Shown: positions 8,053 through 17,828 of the stretch, one piece after another
Layout of the letters: the number at the start of each line of letters is the position of its first letter
Position numbering within the stretch: the first letter of the stretch is position 1
Assembly: GCF_900107235.1 (NCBI RefSeq)
Contig: NZ_FNPF01000008.1
Span: 1 to 64,000, forward strand
DNA length: 64,000 nt
Direction of reading: 5' to 3'
From: Citreimonas salinaria
GTDB taxonomy: Bacteria > Pseudomonadota > Alphaproteobacteria > Rhodobacterales > Rhodobacteraceae
Translations under genes and position numbers: made by a program
The notes under the pieces: generated by a model
What the model saw: the letters and a program-made list of their open reading frames with translations, nothing else
Told to the model about the DNA's origin: nothing
The model's database searches: none

Positions 8053-10307
8053 GCGACGGTCCACGCGGCAACGGCTGGGTCGGAATCCTGCCGATCCTGC
8101 TCTCGGCGGCGATTTTCGCAGGATTTCTGGGTGCGCTGCCGCGCGTCTCGGACGGCGAGCCCCTGCGCCTCGCGGTGGACTGGGTGCCGTCGCTGGGCGT
8201 CACGCTGTCGTTCCTGCTGGACGGGCTGTCGCTGACCTTCGCGCTGCTGATTTCGGGGATCGGCACGCTGGTCTTCCTGTACTCCAACAGCTACCTCGCC
8301 GGGCATCCGCAGTTCGCACGCTTCGTGCTGTTCCTGTTCTCGTTCATGCTGGCGATGCTGGGCCTGGTCCTGTCGGACAACCTCATCGGCGTGTTCGTGT
8401 TCTGGGAGCTGACGACGATCACCTCGTACCTGCTGATCGGCTTCGGGCACGAGACGAAGAAGGGCCGCCGCTCGGCGCTGCAGGCGCTGCTGGTCACGGG
8501 CGCGGGCGGGCTGGCGATGCTGGCGGGCTTCATCCTCCTGGGCAACGCGGCCGGATCGTTCGAACTGTCCGAGATCCTGACCGACCCCGAGGCGCTGAAG
8601 GCGCACGAACACTACACCGCGATCCTGGTGCTGGTCCTGCTGGGCGCGTTCACCAAGTCGGCGCAGGTGCCGTTCCACTTCTGGCTGCCAAACGCCATGG
8701 CCGCGCCGACGCCGGTTTCTGCTTTCCTGCATTCGGCGACGATGGTGAAGGGCGGCGTCTACCTGCTGGCGCGCCTGCATCCGGGCATGTCGGGTACCGA
8801 CGGATGGATCTGGTCGCTGACCATCGCCGGGGCCCTTACGGCGGTGCTGGCCAGCGTGCTGGCATTGCGCCAGACCGACCTGAAGCAGGCGCTGGCCTAC
8901 ACGACCCTGATGGCGCTGGGCACGCTGACGCTGCTGCTGGGGCAAAGCTCGGCCTACGCGATGACGGCCTTCGCGACCTTCCTCGTGGTGCACTCGCTCT
9001 ACAAGGCTTCGCTGTTCCTGATGGTCGGCTGCATCGACCACGAGACAGGAACGCGCGAGGCGGGCATTCTGGGCGGGCTCGCGCGCGCCATGCCCGTGAC
9101 CGCGGTCGCGGCGGCGTTGGCCGGGCTGTCGATGGCGGGCCTGCCGCCCTTCATCGGCTATATCGGCAAGGAATTGATCTATGCCGGCGCGATCGTCGCG
9201 GAATCCAGCCCGGTCTTCGTGACCGCGGCCGCGCTGGCGGCGAACGCCCTGATGGTCGCGGTGGCGGGCGTGGTCGCGCTGGGCCCGTTCTGGCGCAAGC
9301 CGGGCGGCAAGCTGCCGAAAACCCCGCACGAGGCGCCCTGGCCGATGCTGGCCGGGCCGCTGCTGCTGGCGCTGGGCGGGCTGGCTTTCGGGACCTTCCC
9401 CTGGCTGATCGAGGAGTCGATGATCGCGCCGCTTGTCGGCGGATTGCTGGGCGACCCGGACCAGACGAAACACCTGCACCTGTGGGCTGGCGTGAACCTG
9501 CCACTTTTCCTGTCGCTGGCGACCTTCGCGCTCGGCTTTCTTCTGTACGCGCTGCACCGGTCGCTGCGCGCCGCGCTGGCGCGCGCCGACGCCGCGACGC
9601 CGACGCTCGACGATTGGTGGGACAGGTTCCTTGACGGGCTGAAGGCGCTGGCTGCGTGGCAGACCGCGCTGCTGCAGTCGGGCGTGCTTCGCCGCTACAT
9701 GGCGGTGATGTTCCTGGTCGTCCTCGTCGGGCTGGTTGCGACGATGGTTGCGCGCGGGGTTCGCGTGCCGATGCCGGATCTGAGCGACGTGACGTGGATG
9801 AACGTCGCGCTGGTCATGCTGATGATCGTGGGCGCCGTGCTGGCAACGTTGACCACCTCGCGCATCACCGCGATGGCTTCGCTGGGCGTGGTCGGGATCG
9901 GCGTCGCGATGATTTTCATCGTGTTCTCGGCGCCCGACGTCGCGATCACGCAGCTGATGGTCGAGACGCTGATCGTCGTCCTCGTCGCCGTCGCACTGCT
10001 GCGGCTGCCCAAGCTCGACCGTGCGTCGGAAGACTGGCGCCCTCTGGACGCGCTTCTGGCCGTGGGCGTCGGCGGTGCCGTCAGTGCCGTCATCTTCGCG
10101 GTGATCGCCACCCCGGTCGACCGCCGCCTGACGGATTTCTTCGAGGTGGCGTCCTACCCCGAGGCGCACGGACGCAACATCGTCAACGTCATCCTGGTGG
10201 ATTTCCGAGCGCTCGACACGTTTGGCGAGATCTCGGTGGTGATCATTGCCGCGCTGTCGGCCTACGCGCTGCTGCGGGCCCGGCCTTCGAAAGGGGGCGA
10301 TAGATGA
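8049..10307 (+). CDS. mnhA: Mrp Na+/H+ antiporter subunit A
   Basis: Large membrane subunit of the seven-protein Mrp/Mnh monovalent cation/proton antiporter, 752 residues and related to NuoL. The proton-channel core has [16 protein letters not shown] (about 115-130; key Glu) and [14 protein letters not shown] (about 204-217; key Lys), then [13 protein letters not shown]. The C-terminal part carries the MrpA-specific [13 protein letters not shown] (about 627-640) and [20 protein letters not shown]. MrpB is not fused but encoded separately. The N-terminus is short: fewer hydrophobic residues precede [11 protein letters not shown] than in many MrpA proteins, so the true start is somewhat uncertain. 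The gene overlaps mnhB by 4 bases. Confidence 0.93.
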   Translation: MSDGPRGNGWVGILPILLSAAIFAGFLGALPRVSDGEPLRLAVDWVPSLGVTLSFLLDGLSLTFALLISGIGTLVFLYSNSYLAGHPQFARFVLFLFSFMLAMLGLVLSDNLIGVFVFWELTTITSYLLIGFGHETKKGRRSALQALLVTGAGGLAMLAGFILLGNAAGSFELSEILTDPEALKAHEHYTAILVLVLLGAFTKSAQVPFHFWLPNAMAAPTPVSAFLHSATMVKGGVYLLARLHPGMSGTDGWIWSLTIAGALTAVLASVLALRQTDLKQALAYTTLMALGTLTLLLGQSSAYAMTAFATFLVVHSLYKASLFLMVGCIDHETGTREAGILGGLARAMPVTAVAAALAGLSMAGLPPFIGYIGKELIYAGAIVAESSPVFVTAAALAANALMVAVAGVVALGPFWRKPGGKLPKTPHEAPWPMLAGPLLLALGGLAFGTFPWLIEESMIAPLVGGLLGDPDQTKHLHLWAGVNLPLFLSLATFALGFLLYALHRSLRAALARADAATPTLDDWWDRFLDGLKALAAWQTALLQSGVLRRYMAVMFLVVLVGLVATMVARGVRVPMPDLSDVTWMNVALVMLMIVGAVLATLTTSRITAMASLGVVGIGVAMIFIVFSAPDVAITQLMVETLIVVLVAVALLRLPKLDRASEDWRPLDALLAVGVGGAVSAVIFAVIATPVDRRLTDFFEVASYPEAHGRNIVNVILVDFRALDTFGEISVVIIAALSAYALLRARPSKGGDR

Positions 10308-10723
10308 ACTCGATCATCCTTCGGGCCGGCACGCGCTATCTTTCGGCGCTGCTGCTGGTCTTCTCGCTCTACATGCTGCTGCGTGGCCACAACGAGCCCG
10401 GCGGCGGCTTCATCGGCGGGCTGATCGGCGCGATCGGGTTCGTGCTTTTTGCCATCGCTTCGGGCGTTGCCGATGCCCGCCGGTCGCTGAGGGTCCAGCC
10501 GCAAAACATCGCCATGGTCGGCCTCGGGATCGCGCTTATCGCTGGCATCGCGGCGGCGTTGTTCGGTGACGATCTGTTCACCGGTCAATGGCTGTTCCTG
10601 GGCGCCGCGCTGGGCGAGAAAGGCCTGCCGCTGTCGACCGTGCTGGTGTTCGATATCGGCGTCTATCTGGTCGTCTTCGGGTCGATCCTGACGCTGGTCT
10701 TCGCCATGGAAGAGGAAATCTGA
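10304..10723 (+). CDS. mnhB: Mrp Na+/H+ antiporter subunit B
   Basis: MnhB/MrpB, 139 residues with four hydrophobic spans. The N-terminal [21 protein letters not shown] and the [15 protein letters not shown] signature identify the family. The start overlaps the mnhA stop (ATGA) and its own stop shares one base with the mnhC start (TGATG), showing tight translational coupling. It is a small membrane subunit needed for assembly of the antiporter complex. Confidence 0.95.
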   Translation: MNSIILRAGTRYLSALLLVFSLYMLLRGHNEPGGGFIGGLIGAIGFVLFAIASGVADARRSLRVQPQNIAMVGLGIALIAGIAAALFGDDLFTGQWLFLGAALGEKGLPLSTVLVFDIGVYLVVFGSILTLVFAMEEEI

Positions 10724-11088
10724 TGGAGGCCCTGCTTGCCATTGCCATCGGCGTACTGGTCGCCGCCGCGGTCTATCTGATGCTGGCGCGCAACGTGCTA
10801 CGCTTCCTGTTCGGGCTGGTCCTGATCTCGAACGCGGCGAACCTGACGATCTTCGTCTCGGGCGGGTTGGTCGAGGGAGCGCCGCCTCTGATCCCCGAGG
10901 GCGCCTACGCGCCCGCAGGCGAGGTGGCCAACGCCCTGCCGCAGGCGCTGGTGCTGACCGCCATCGTGATCGGCTTCGGCCTGTTCGCCTTCGCATTGGT
11001 GCTGACTCTGCGGGCCTATTCCGCGCTGGGCACGCTGTTCTCGGACGACATGCGCGTGGCCGAACCGCGCGGGGACAACGACGTATGA
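10723..11088 (+). CDS. mnhC: Mrp Na+/H+ antiporter subunit C
   Basis: MnhC/MrpC, 121 residues, homologous to NuoK. Three membrane spans are visible, with LISNAANLTIFVSGG and the conserved DPLPQALVLTAIVIG-type segment, here NALPQALVLTAIVIGF. The frame is open upstream, but the ATG at 10723 begins at the first span and overlaps the mnhB stop, so longer forms are rejected. It ends overlapping mnhD by ATGA. Confidence 0.95.
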   Translation: MEALLAIAIGVLVAAAVYLMLARNVLRFLFGLVLISNAANLTIFVSGGLVEGAPPLIPEGAYAPAGEVANALPQALVLTAIVIGFGLFAFALVLTLRAYSALGTLFSDDMRVAEPRGDNDV

Positions 11089-12620
11089 GCTGGATCCTTG
11101 CCGCGCCCCTCGTGCTGCCCTTCCTGACGGCGGTCCTGTCCTTCCTGTGGCGGCACAGTCCCGCCGGGCGCCGGATCAGCGTCGCAGGCAACGTGGCCCT
11201 TCTGGTGGCGGCGGGCGCATTGCTGGCCGCCGTGCTGGACGAGGGCGTGGTCGCCGGACAGATGGGCGGCTGGGCCGCGCCGTTCGGCATCACGCTTGTC
11301 GCCGACTACCTGGGGGCGGCAATGGCGATGATCACCGCGATCACCGCGCTGGCCACCGCGCTTTACGCGATGGGCGATATCGACGAGCACAAGGCCGGTC
11401 TGGGCTTCCACGCGCTGTTCAACGTGCTGATCGGCGGCGTGACCGGGGCCTTCCTGACCGGCGACCTGTTCAACCTCTACGTCTGGTTCGAGGTCATGCT
11501 GATCTCGAGCTTCGGGCTGCTGGTCCTCGGCGCCTCGCGCGCGCAGATAGACGGAGGGATCAAGTATGTCACGCTGAACCTGATCTCGACGATCCTGTTC
11601 CTGTCGGGCGTCGGCCTGCTCTACGGCATGACCGGCACGCTGAACATGGCCGACCTTGCCCGCGTGGTGCCCGCGCTGGAAGACCAGGGGTTGGTCACCA
11701 CCGTCGCGATGCTGTTCATGATCGCATTCGGCGTGAAGGCGGCCGTCTTCCCGTTGTTCTTCTGGCTTCCCGCCTCCTACCACACCCCGGCCTACGCGGT
11801 GTCGGCGGTATTCGCCGGCCTGCTGACCAAGGTGGGCGTCTACGCGCTGATCCGCGTCTTCACCATGATCTTCACCGAGGATACGGGCTATACTCACACG
11901 ATCCTTCTGTGGGTGGCGGGGCTGACCATGATCACGGGCGTTCTTGGAGCGGCGGCGCAGAACGACATGCGCAAGATCCTGTCGTTCCACATCGTCAGCC
12001 AGATCGGCTACATGGTGCTGGGCCTCGCGCTCTACACGCCGCTGGCGGTGGCGGGCGCGGTGTTCTACGTGGTTCACCACATCATCGTGAAGGCCAATCT
12101 GTTCCTGATCGCGGGTATCGCCGAACGCGCCGCCGGGTCGAGCGACCTTGCCCGGATCGGCGGGTTGTACAAATCGGCTCCGCTGCTGGGCGCGCTCTTC
12201 CTTGTCCCCGCCTTCTCGCTCGCGGGCTTTCCGCCGCTCTCGGGGTTCTGGGCCAAGTATGTTCTGGTGGCCGCGGCGCTCGACGTGCAGGGCTGGCTGG
12301 TCGCCGGCGTGGCGCTGCTGGTGGGCGCGCTGACGATCTACTCGATGACCAAGATCTGGGCCGAAGCGTTTTGGAAGGCGCATCCCGACGGGGTGGAGCC
12401 GAAGCTGACGCGCATAGGGACCGCGCAGCGCCGGTGGCTTCTGGCCCCGGTCATCGGGCTTGCCGCGCTGACCATGCTGATCGGCCTGTTCCCGCAGCCC
12501 TTCATCGGCTTCGCCGAGACGGCGGCGCAGCAACTTCTGGACCCGTCTGATTACATCCGGACCGTCCTGGGCGCCGACGCGCTGCCGATGCCTGCCGATC
12601 TGGCAGAGGAGGCGTCATGA
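11085..12620 (+). CDS. mnhD: Mrp Na+/H+ antiporter subunit D
   Basis: MnhD/MrpD, 511 residues, a NuoM/NuoN-like proton-translocating subunit with about 14 spans. Key signatures are LYVWFEVMLISSFGLL (about 130-145; conserved Glu), GVKAAVFPLFFWLPASYHTPAY (conserved Lys) and AAQNDMRKILSFHIVSQIGYM. It is the second large channel-like subunit after MnhA. Both ends overlap neighbours by 4 bases, so all seven genes are probably made as one translationally coupled unit. Confidence 0.95.
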   Translation: MSWILAAPLVLPFLTAVLSFLWRHSPAGRRISVAGNVALLVAAGALLAAVLDEGVVAGQMGGWAAPFGITLVADYLGAAMAMITAITALATALYAMGDIDEHKAGLGFHALFNVLIGGVTGAFLTGDLFNLYVWFEVMLISSFGLLVLGASRAQIDGGIKYVTLNLISTILFLSGVGLLYGMTGTLNMADLARVVPALEDQGLVTTVAMLFMIAFGVKAAVFPLFFWLPASYHTPAYAVSAVFAGLLTKVGVYALIRVFTMIFTEDTGYTHTILLWVAGLTMITGVLGAAAQNDMRKILSFHIVSQIGYMVLGLALYTPLAVAGAVFYVVHHIIVKANLFLIAGIAERAAGSSDLARIGGLYKSAPLLGALFLVPAFSLAGFPPLSGFWAKYVLVAAALDVQGWLVAGVALLVGALTIYSMTKIWAEAFWKAHPDGVEPKLTRIGTAQRRWLLAPVIGLAALTMLIGLFPQPFIGFAETAAQQLLDPSDYIRTVLGADALPMPADLAEEAS

Positions 12621-13102
12621 ACACCTTTGGCGTCAACCTGCTGCTGGCCGTTTCGTGGTGCGCGTTCTTCGGCAGCTTCAGCGCATTGATGCTCGGCAGC
12701 GGGTTCCTTCTGGGGTACGGCGTGCTGTGGCTTCTGCAGCCGCTCACGGGCATGCGGTCGCGCTATTTCGGCCGGGTCTATTACAGCGTGAAGCTCGCCA
12801 TCATGTTCCATTACGAACTGGTGGTCTCGAGCCTGCAGGTCATATGGGACATCGTCACGCCGGCCTACAGCGCACGTCCCGCGCTGATCGAGGTTCCGCT
12901 GGACGTGAAGTCGGACACCGGGATCCTGCTGGTGACAAACCTGATCTCGCTGACGCCGGGCACGCTCAGCATCGACGTAAGCGAGGACCGAAAGACCCTG
13001 ATCGTGCATGCCATGTTCGCCGAAGATCCCGAGGCGGTGTGCCGCAGCCTGAAACAGGGCATGGAGAAATGGGTGATCGACGCCGTGGAGGGACCCGCAT
13101 GA
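12617..13102 (+). CDS. mnhE: Mrp Na+/H+ antiporter subunit E
   Basis: MnhE/MrpE, 161 residues. Two hydrophobic spans at the N-terminus (about 5-45) are followed by a soluble domain with VPLDVKSDTGILLVTNLISLTPGTLSIDV, the most conserved part of the family. It is a single-copy accessory subunit of the antiporter. The C-terminal cytoplasmic tail has EAVCRSLKQGMEKWVIDAVE. Overlaps of 4 bases join it to mnhD and mnhF. Confidence 0.94.
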   Translation: MNTFGVNLLLAVSWCAFFGSFSALMLGSGFLLGYGVLWLLQPLTGMRSRYFGRVYYSVKLAIMFHYELVVSSLQVIWDIVTPAYSARPALIEVPLDVKSDTGILLVTNLISLTPGTLSIDVSEDRKTLIVHAMFAEDPEAVCRSLKQGMEKWVIDAVEGPA

Positions 13103-13404
13103 GCTTTCTGACGATCTGCGTCGGCATCGGATTCGTGACGGTCCTGCTTGCCGTCATCATGGCGTTGCTGCGGCTGGCGCTTGGCCCGACGCTGCCCGAC
13201 CGTGTCGTCGCGCTGGACATGATGACCGTCGCGATCGTGTCGTTCTGCGGGCTGATGGCGACGCAGGCCGAGGATCCGGCATTCCTCGACGTGGCTCTGG
13301 CGCTGGCTCTTGTGGGCTTCCTCGCCACCGTCGCACTGGCGCGTTTCGCCGAACGGATGCTGGAACGGCGGGCTCGGAACGACGCGGACGAGGACAGGCC
13401 ATGA
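13099..13404 (+). CDS. mnhF: Mrp Na+/H+ antiporter subunit F
   Basis: MnhF/MrpF, 101 residues with three spans. The family signature is LRLALGPTLPDRVVALDMMT around residues 26-45, and DVALALALVGFLATVALARF forms the last span. The ATG at 13099 overlaps the mnhE stop; a longer reading in the same frame would run through mnhE and is rejected. It overlaps mnhG by 4 bases. Confidence 0.95.
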   Translation: MSFLTICVGIGFVTVLLAVIMALLRLALGPTLPDRVVALDMMTVAIVSFCGLMATQAEDPAFLDVALALALVGFLATVALARFAERMLERRARNDADEDRP

Positions 13405-13823
13405 TCGAGATTTTTCAGGGCATCCTGTTCGTCACCGGCGGCTTGCTGATGGTCGTCGCCGGGATCGGCATCCTGCGGCAGCCAGACGTGTTCATCCGCA
13501 TGCACGCCTCGACCAAGGTGGGCACGCTGTCGTCGGGCCTGATCCTGCTGGGCGTGGCACTGCATTTCGAAGAGCCGGTGGTCATCTTCAAGGTCGTGCT
13601 GATCGTGCTGTTCCTGCTGCTGACGGCTCCGATCGGCGCGCACATGATCGGTCGTGCCGCGCTGCGCATCGGCGTCGATCCGTGGGGGATCGAGCGCAAG
13701 ACGGTGCGGTTGCAGGACGTCGTCGCCCATGAAGCGGCGGACAAGACCAATCCCGCCAAGGCCGGTGCACAGACCGAACCCGATGCGAACGACCCCGCCG
13801 ACGGCATGGGCAGCGGCCGCTAA
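13401..13823 (+). CDS. mnhG: Mrp Na+/H+ antiporter subunit G
   Basis: MnhG/MrpG, 140 residues and last gene of the operon. Three spans are followed by a charged tail. The signature GIGILRQPDVFIRMHASTK is near residues 24-42, then TLSSGLILLGVAL and PIGAHMIGRAALR. The tail beyond about 110 (ERKTVRLQDVVAHEAADKTN...) is longer than in most MrpG proteins and looks disordered. It converges on the Anbu gene with only 8 bases between the stops and no obvious terminator. Confidence 0.94.
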   Translation: MIEIFQGILFVTGGLLMVVAGIGILRQPDVFIRMHASTKVGTLSSGLILLGVALHFEEPVVIFKVVLIVLFLLLTAPIGAHMIGRAALRIGVDPWGIERKTVRLQDVVAHEAADKTNPAKAGAQTEPDANDPADGMGSGR

Positions 13824-13831
13824 CGCGCGGC

Positions 13832-14563
13832 TCACAGCGAGAAGTCGGGCAGGTATTCCAGCGCGCTTTTCAGGGCTTCTCCCCAGCGCCGCGAGATCGC
13901 GTCGTAATAGGGGTCGTCCGCCGGAATGCGCTGCGACGGCCCCAGCGCCAGCTGGTCGCGCTGGACGATCTGCAGGTCGAACGGCGCCCCTACCGACAGG
14001 TTGGCCTTCACCGTGGAGTCGAAGCTGACCAGCAGCAACTTGACCGCAGCCTCGAAATCCATGTCCGGGTCGTAGGCCCGGACCAGGATGGGCCGGCCAT
14101 ACTTCGTCTCGCCGATCTGGAAGAAGGGCGTGTCCTCGCCCGCTTCGATGAAGTTGCCTTCGGCGTAGATCAGGAACAGGCGCGGCGGCCCCCCGGCGAT
14201 CTGACCACCCAGGATCATAGTCGCGCCGAAGGGCGATTCCGCCGCGGGGCCGGCCTGGTTGTGCCGCGCGATCACGTCGCGCAGCATGCCCGCAACGATG
14301 CGCGCGGCCTGGTACATCGACGGCGCCTCGAGCAGCGAGGGCGCGCGTTCGTCCACCGCCTTCGACCGCTCGTCGAGTTCCGAGACCACCGCCTGCGTCG
14401 TAGCCAGATTGCCGGCGGTCATCAGCACCAACACCCGCTCGCCCGGCTTTTCCCAGGTGAACATCTTGCGGAAGGTCGACACGTTGTCGACGCCGGCATT
14501 GGTGCGCGTGTCCGACATGAACACGAGGCCCCTGTCCAGGACCATCCCGACACAATAGGTCAC
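13832..14563 (-). CDS. Anbu, proteasome-like peptidase
   Basis: Bacterial proteasome-type Ntn-hydrolase of the Anbu (ancestral beta-subunit) family, 243 residues. The GTG at 14563 is chosen because it gives V/M-T-Y-C-V at the N-terminus, placing the catalytic Thr as residue 2, and because GGGGAAGATCA stands in front as ribosome site. SDTRTNAGVD follows. Anbu forms a helical or ring-like multimer; its natural substrate is not known. The gene is last in a four-gene set with transglutaminase, alpha-E and ATP-grasp proteins, 10 bases after the transglutaminase stop. This is a recurring association in proteobacteria. Confidence 0.9.
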   Translation of the reverse strand: MTYCVGMVLDRGLVFMSDTRTNAGVDNVSTFRKMFTWEKPGERVLVLMTAGNLATTQAVVSELDERSKAVDERAPSLLEAPSMYQAARIVAGMLRDVIARHNQAGPAAESPFGATMILGGQIAGGPPRLFLIYAEGNFIEAGEDTPFFQIGETKYGRPILVRAYDPDMDFEAAVKLLLVSFDSTVKANLSVGAPFDLQIVQRDQLALGPSQRIPADDPYYDAISRRWGEALKSALEYLPDFSL

Positions 14564-14573
14564 TGATCTTCCC

Positions 14574-15371
14574 CTATTGCTGCTGGACCGCGATATCCAC
14601 GCGCAGAGCCTCGCCGTGGCCGCCCACCTGCAGCCCCGTGACCGGCGCCGCATCGGCGTAGTCCAGCCCGGTTGCAACCCTGACGTAGCGTGCATCCGGC
14701 GAAATGCCGTTGCTGGCGTCGAAGCCGACCCAGCCCAGCCCCTCCACATGCGCCTCGCCCCAAGCGTGCATCGCGTCCTGCCGGACTTGGCCATCCATCA
14801 GCAGGTAGCCCGACACGTAGCGTGCGGGAAAGCCCAGCTCGCGCGCGCAGGCCAGGAAGACGTGGGTGTGGTCCTGACAGACGCCTTCGCCGGCGTTCAG
14901 CGCGTCCTCGGCAGTCCAGGTCGCTTCGGATGCACCGACAAGGTAGACCACCGCCTCGCTGATGGCGGCCGACAGGGCGTGCAGCCGCGCCAGATCGCTG
15001 TCGCCGTCGATCCCGCGCAACAGCTTTCGCGTGGCAGGCCCGACGCGCGTGCGGTCGGTCGGGCGCGCGTACAGCCAGAGCGGCGCCGGCCCGCGATGCG
15101 GGCCGACGATGCCCGAGGTGTCGTCGATGGTCACCAGCCCTTCGCTGACGACCTCCAGTTCGGTCGTCCCGCGGTCGAAGCTGATCAGTTCGACCACGTT
15201 GTTGTGGTGGTCTTCGAAGCTCACTTCGCGCTTGCCGCCCTCGATCCGCGTCACCCAGTCCAGCACGTGCTGCCCGTTGCTGGACTTCGGCGTCTTTCGC
15301 AATTGCTGCAGCCCGTAGGTCAGCGGTGTGTCGAAGCGGTATCGCGTGGCATGCTTGATGCTGAGGCGCAT
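14574..15371 (-). CDS. transglutaminase-like cysteine peptidase
   Basis: Bacterial transglutaminase-like protein, 265 residues. The N-terminal bacterial transglutaminase domain (about 1-85, IKHATRYRFDTPLTYGLQQLRKTP) is followed by the papain-like core with Cys165 in GEGVCQDHTHVF, His202 in DAMHAWGEA and Asp218 in GWVGFDASNG, a complete catalytic triad. Members probably cleave or form isopeptide-type bonds, but the substrate in this operon is unknown. The ATG at 15371 lies 5 bases beyond the alpha-E stop. A longer reading upstream runs antiparallel in composition with alpha-E and is rejected. Confidence 0.9.
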   Translation of the reverse strand: MRLSIKHATRYRFDTPLTYGLQQLRKTPKSSNGQHVLDWVTRIEGGKREVSFEDHHNNVVELISFDRGTTELEVVSEGLVTIDDTSGIVGPHRGPAPLWLYARPTDRTRVGPATRKLLRGIDGDSDLARLHALSAAISEAVVYLVGASEATWTAEDALNAGEGVCQDHTHVFLACARELGFPARYVSGYLLMDGQVRQDAMHAWGEAHVEGLGWVGFDASNGISPDARYVRVATGLDYADAAPVTGLQVGGHGEALRVDIAVQQQ

Positions 15372-15376
15372 GGGGC

Positions 15377-16318
15377 TCACTCGTAGAAGCGGAAGTCGAT
15401 CTCGATCTGCCGGCCGAGCGTGCCCAGCGCGCCGATCACTTCCTCGATGTATTCGTGCAGGCCGAAATCGAAGACCGCCTCGATGTCGTGGGTCAGGAGG
15501 CGGCGCACCAGCGCATCGGCCATCTCGAGCGATTGCGGGCGTGTGCCGTAGTTCGAGGCAAGGTAGCCCAGGTTGTCGCGCAGCTTGACGGCGCAGAAGG
15601 CCAGGCTGCGGGGCATCCGCTTGTCGAGGATCAGGAACTGCGCGATGTTGCGCGGCTCGACCGCCCCGCCGTATTCCATCCGGAACCCGCCGCGCGCCGA
15701 GACGGAACGCAGGATCGTCTCCCACTGGACGTTGTCTATGCTGGATCCCACCGCGCTCATCCCCGGCAGCAGGACATAGTACTTCACGTCGAGAATGCGC
15801 GCCGTGTTGTCCGCGCGTTCCAGAAAGGTGCCCAGACGGGCGAAATCGTACATGTCGTTGCGCAGCATTGTTCCCAGCGTCGCGCCGCGAACCAGCGCGG
15901 TGCCCTGCCGCACCAGCCCCAGCACGCGGGGCAGGTCGCGTTCCGACACACGCCGGGCCAGGCGCTCCTCGGACCCCATGTAGGCGCGGTTCATCGCCTC
16001 CCAGACCTCGCCGGTCAGGGCCGTGCGCACCAGCCGCGCGTTCTGCCGCGCCGCCCCGATGGTCGATCGCACGGCCGAGGGATTCTCGCGCGCCCTCAGC
16101 ATCCAGTCGATCGCGGCGTCCTTGCCCAACTCTTCGTTGTGGGCGTGAAAGCCGGACGCCATGCCCGCCGTCTGCAGGACAGATTCCCATTCCTCGTCGC
16201 CGTCGCCCAGTCGGGTCAGCGCGATGCGCTGGCCGGTCTCGATCAGGCGCGAGGTGTTCTCGGCCCGCTCGAGATAACGATACATCCAGAAGAGCCCGTT
16301 CGCGGTCTTGCCCAGCAT
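15377..16318 (-). CDS. alpha-E domain protein of the Anbu operon
   Basis: Alpha-E (DUF403) family protein, 313 residues and all-helical. It begins MLGKTANGLFWMYRYLERAENTSRL, a highly conserved start of the family. It has no known enzymatic motif. It always travels with circularly permuted ATP-grasp, transglutaminase and often Anbu genes, from which a role in making or degrading a small peptide-like product has been proposed. It begins 4 bases after the ATP-grasp stop and ends 5 bases ahead of the transglutaminase gene. Confidence 0.9.
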   Translation of the reverse strand: MLGKTANGLFWMYRYLERAENTSRLIETGQRIALTRLGDGDEEWESVLQTAGMASGFHAHNEELGKDAAIDWMLRARENPSAVRSTIGAARQNARLVRTALTGEVWEAMNRAYMGSEERLARRVSERDLPRVLGLVRQGTALVRGATLGTMLRNDMYDFARLGTFLERADNTARILDVKYYVLLPGMSAVGSSIDNVQWETILRSVSARGGFRMEYGGAVEPRNIAQFLILDKRMPRSLAFCAVKLRDNLGYLASNYGTRPQSLEMADALVRRLLTHDIEAVFDFGLHEYIEEVIGALGTLGRQIEIDFRFYE

Positions 16319-16322
16319 CGCC

Positions 16323-17747
16323 TCAGTCCTCCAGCACCCAGGTGTCCTTGGTGCCGCCGCCCTGCGACGAGTTCACCACCAGGCTGCCCTTCTTCAGCGC
16401 CACCCGCGTCAGCCCGCCGGGGGTGACGTTGATGCCGCCCGGGCTCATCAGCACGAAGGGCCGCAGGTCGACGTGGCGGGGCGCCAGCCCCTTGTTGGTG
16501 AAGATCGGCACCGTCGACAGGCTCAGCGTGGGCTGCGCGATGTAGTTGCCGGGCCGAGCCTTCAGCTTCTTCGCGAACTCGCGCAGCTCCTTCTTGGTCG
16601 CGGTGGGGCCGATCAGCATGCCGTAGCCGCCCGATCCGTGCACCTCCTTGACCACCAGGTCGGACAGGTTGTCGAGCACGTAGGCCAGGCTGTCAGGGTC
16701 CGAGCAGCGCCAGGTCGGCACGTTCTTCAGGATCGCCTTCTCGCCCGTGTAGAACTCGACGATGTCGGGCATATAGCTGTAGATCGCCTTGTCGTCGGCG
16801 ATGCCGGTGCCGGGCGCGTTGGCGATCGTGATGCCGCCCGCGCGGTAGACGTCCATGATGCCGGGCACGCCCAGCGCACTTTCCGGGTTGAAGTTCAGCG
16901 GGTCCAGGAAATCGTCGTCGACCCGGCGATAGAGCACGTCGATCGCCTTGTAGCCTTCGGTGGTGCGCATAGCCACGCGGCCGTCCACCACGCGCAGGTC
17001 GTGTCCCTCGACCAACTCGACCCCCATCTGGTCGGCCAGAAAGGCGTGTTCGAAATAGGCTGAGTTGTAGATCCCCGGCGTCAACACCGCGACCGCAGGG
17101 TTCGCGCGCTGCATGTCCGGCGCGCAGGCCATGAGCGAGGTGCACAGGTCGCGCGGGTAGTTCTGCACCGGCTGCACGCGGTTGCGACTGAAGAGTTCAG
17201 GGAACATCTGCAGCATCGTCTCGCGGTTTTCGAGCATGTAGCTGACGCCCGACGGCGTGCGGGCATTGTCCTCGAGCACGAAGAACTCGTCGTCGCCGGT
17301 GCGCACCAAGTCGATGCCGACGATGTGGGTGTAGATCCCGCCCGGCGGCGTGACGCCGATCATCTGCGGCAGGAACGCCTCGTTGCGGGCGATCATCTCG
17401 GCCGGAAGGCGTCCGGCGCGCACGATCTCCTGCCGGTGGTAGATGTCGTGCAGGAAGGCGTTGATCGCGCGCACGCGCTGCTCGATCCCGCGGGTCAGCC
17501 GCTGCCATTCCCGCCCCGAGATGATGCGCGGGATGATGTCGAAGGGGATCAGCCGCTCTTCGGCCTCGGCGCGGCCGTAGACGTTGAAGGTGATGCCCGA
17601 CAGGCGGAACAGCTCCTCGGCCTCGCGCTGCTTGGCGCGCAGGCGGGCCGTGTCCTCGGTTTCGAGCCAGCTGTTGAAGGACGCGTAGGGCTGGCGCAGC
17701 GTCTGGTCGCGGCCCCACATCTCGTCGAAGATCGGTGTCTCGGTCAT
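16323..17747 (-). CDS. circularly permuted ATP-grasp protein
   Basis: Circularly permuted ATP-grasp family (DUF404/407), 474 residues from the ATG at 17747, which has GGTGGTGAC directly in front; a start 5 codons earlier is possible. It opens FDEMWGRDQTLRQPYASFNSWLE. It contains GIDLVRTGDDEFFVLEDNARTPSG (metal-binding acidic segment), APGTGIADDKAIYSYMP, and the phosphate-loop-like VVKEVHGSGGYGMLIGP. Such proteins are predicted to ligate amino or carboxyl groups using ATP. It is the first gene of the Anbu set. The 81 bases behind it separate it from the next minus-strand gene. Confidence 0.9.
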   Translation of the reverse strand: MTETPIFDEMWGRDQTLRQPYASFNSWLETEDTARLRAKQREAEELFRLSGITFNVYGRAEAEERLIPFDIIPRIISGREWQRLTRGIEQRVRAINAFLHDIYHRQEIVRAGRLPAEMIARNEAFLPQMIGVTPPGGIYTHIVGIDLVRTGDDEFFVLEDNARTPSGVSYMLENRETMLQMFPELFSRNRVQPVQNYPRDLCTSLMACAPDMQRANPAVAVLTPGIYNSAYFEHAFLADQMGVELVEGHDLRVVDGRVAMRTTEGYKAIDVLYRRVDDDFLDPLNFNPESALGVPGIMDVYRAGGITIANAPGTGIADDKAIYSYMPDIVEFYTGEKAILKNVPTWRCSDPDSLAYVLDNLSDLVVKEVHGSGGYGMLIGPTATKKELREFAKKLKARPGNYIAQPTLSLSTVPIFTNKGLAPRHVDLRPFVLMSPGGINVTPGGLTRVALKKGSLVVNSSQGGGTKDTWVLED

Positions 17748-17828
17748 GTCACCACCATACATCGGGGCCGTGGTTCGACAATGCTTTCGAACGACAGGCG
17801 CGCGATTGCGCGGCGTGGCGACGGTTTT

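Noticed and set aside
7875-10169. Open frame of over 760 codons on the minus strand opposite mnhA
   Set aside because: Extremely rich in Gln, Arg, His and Asp with no family; the opposite strand codes for a clear membrane subunit.
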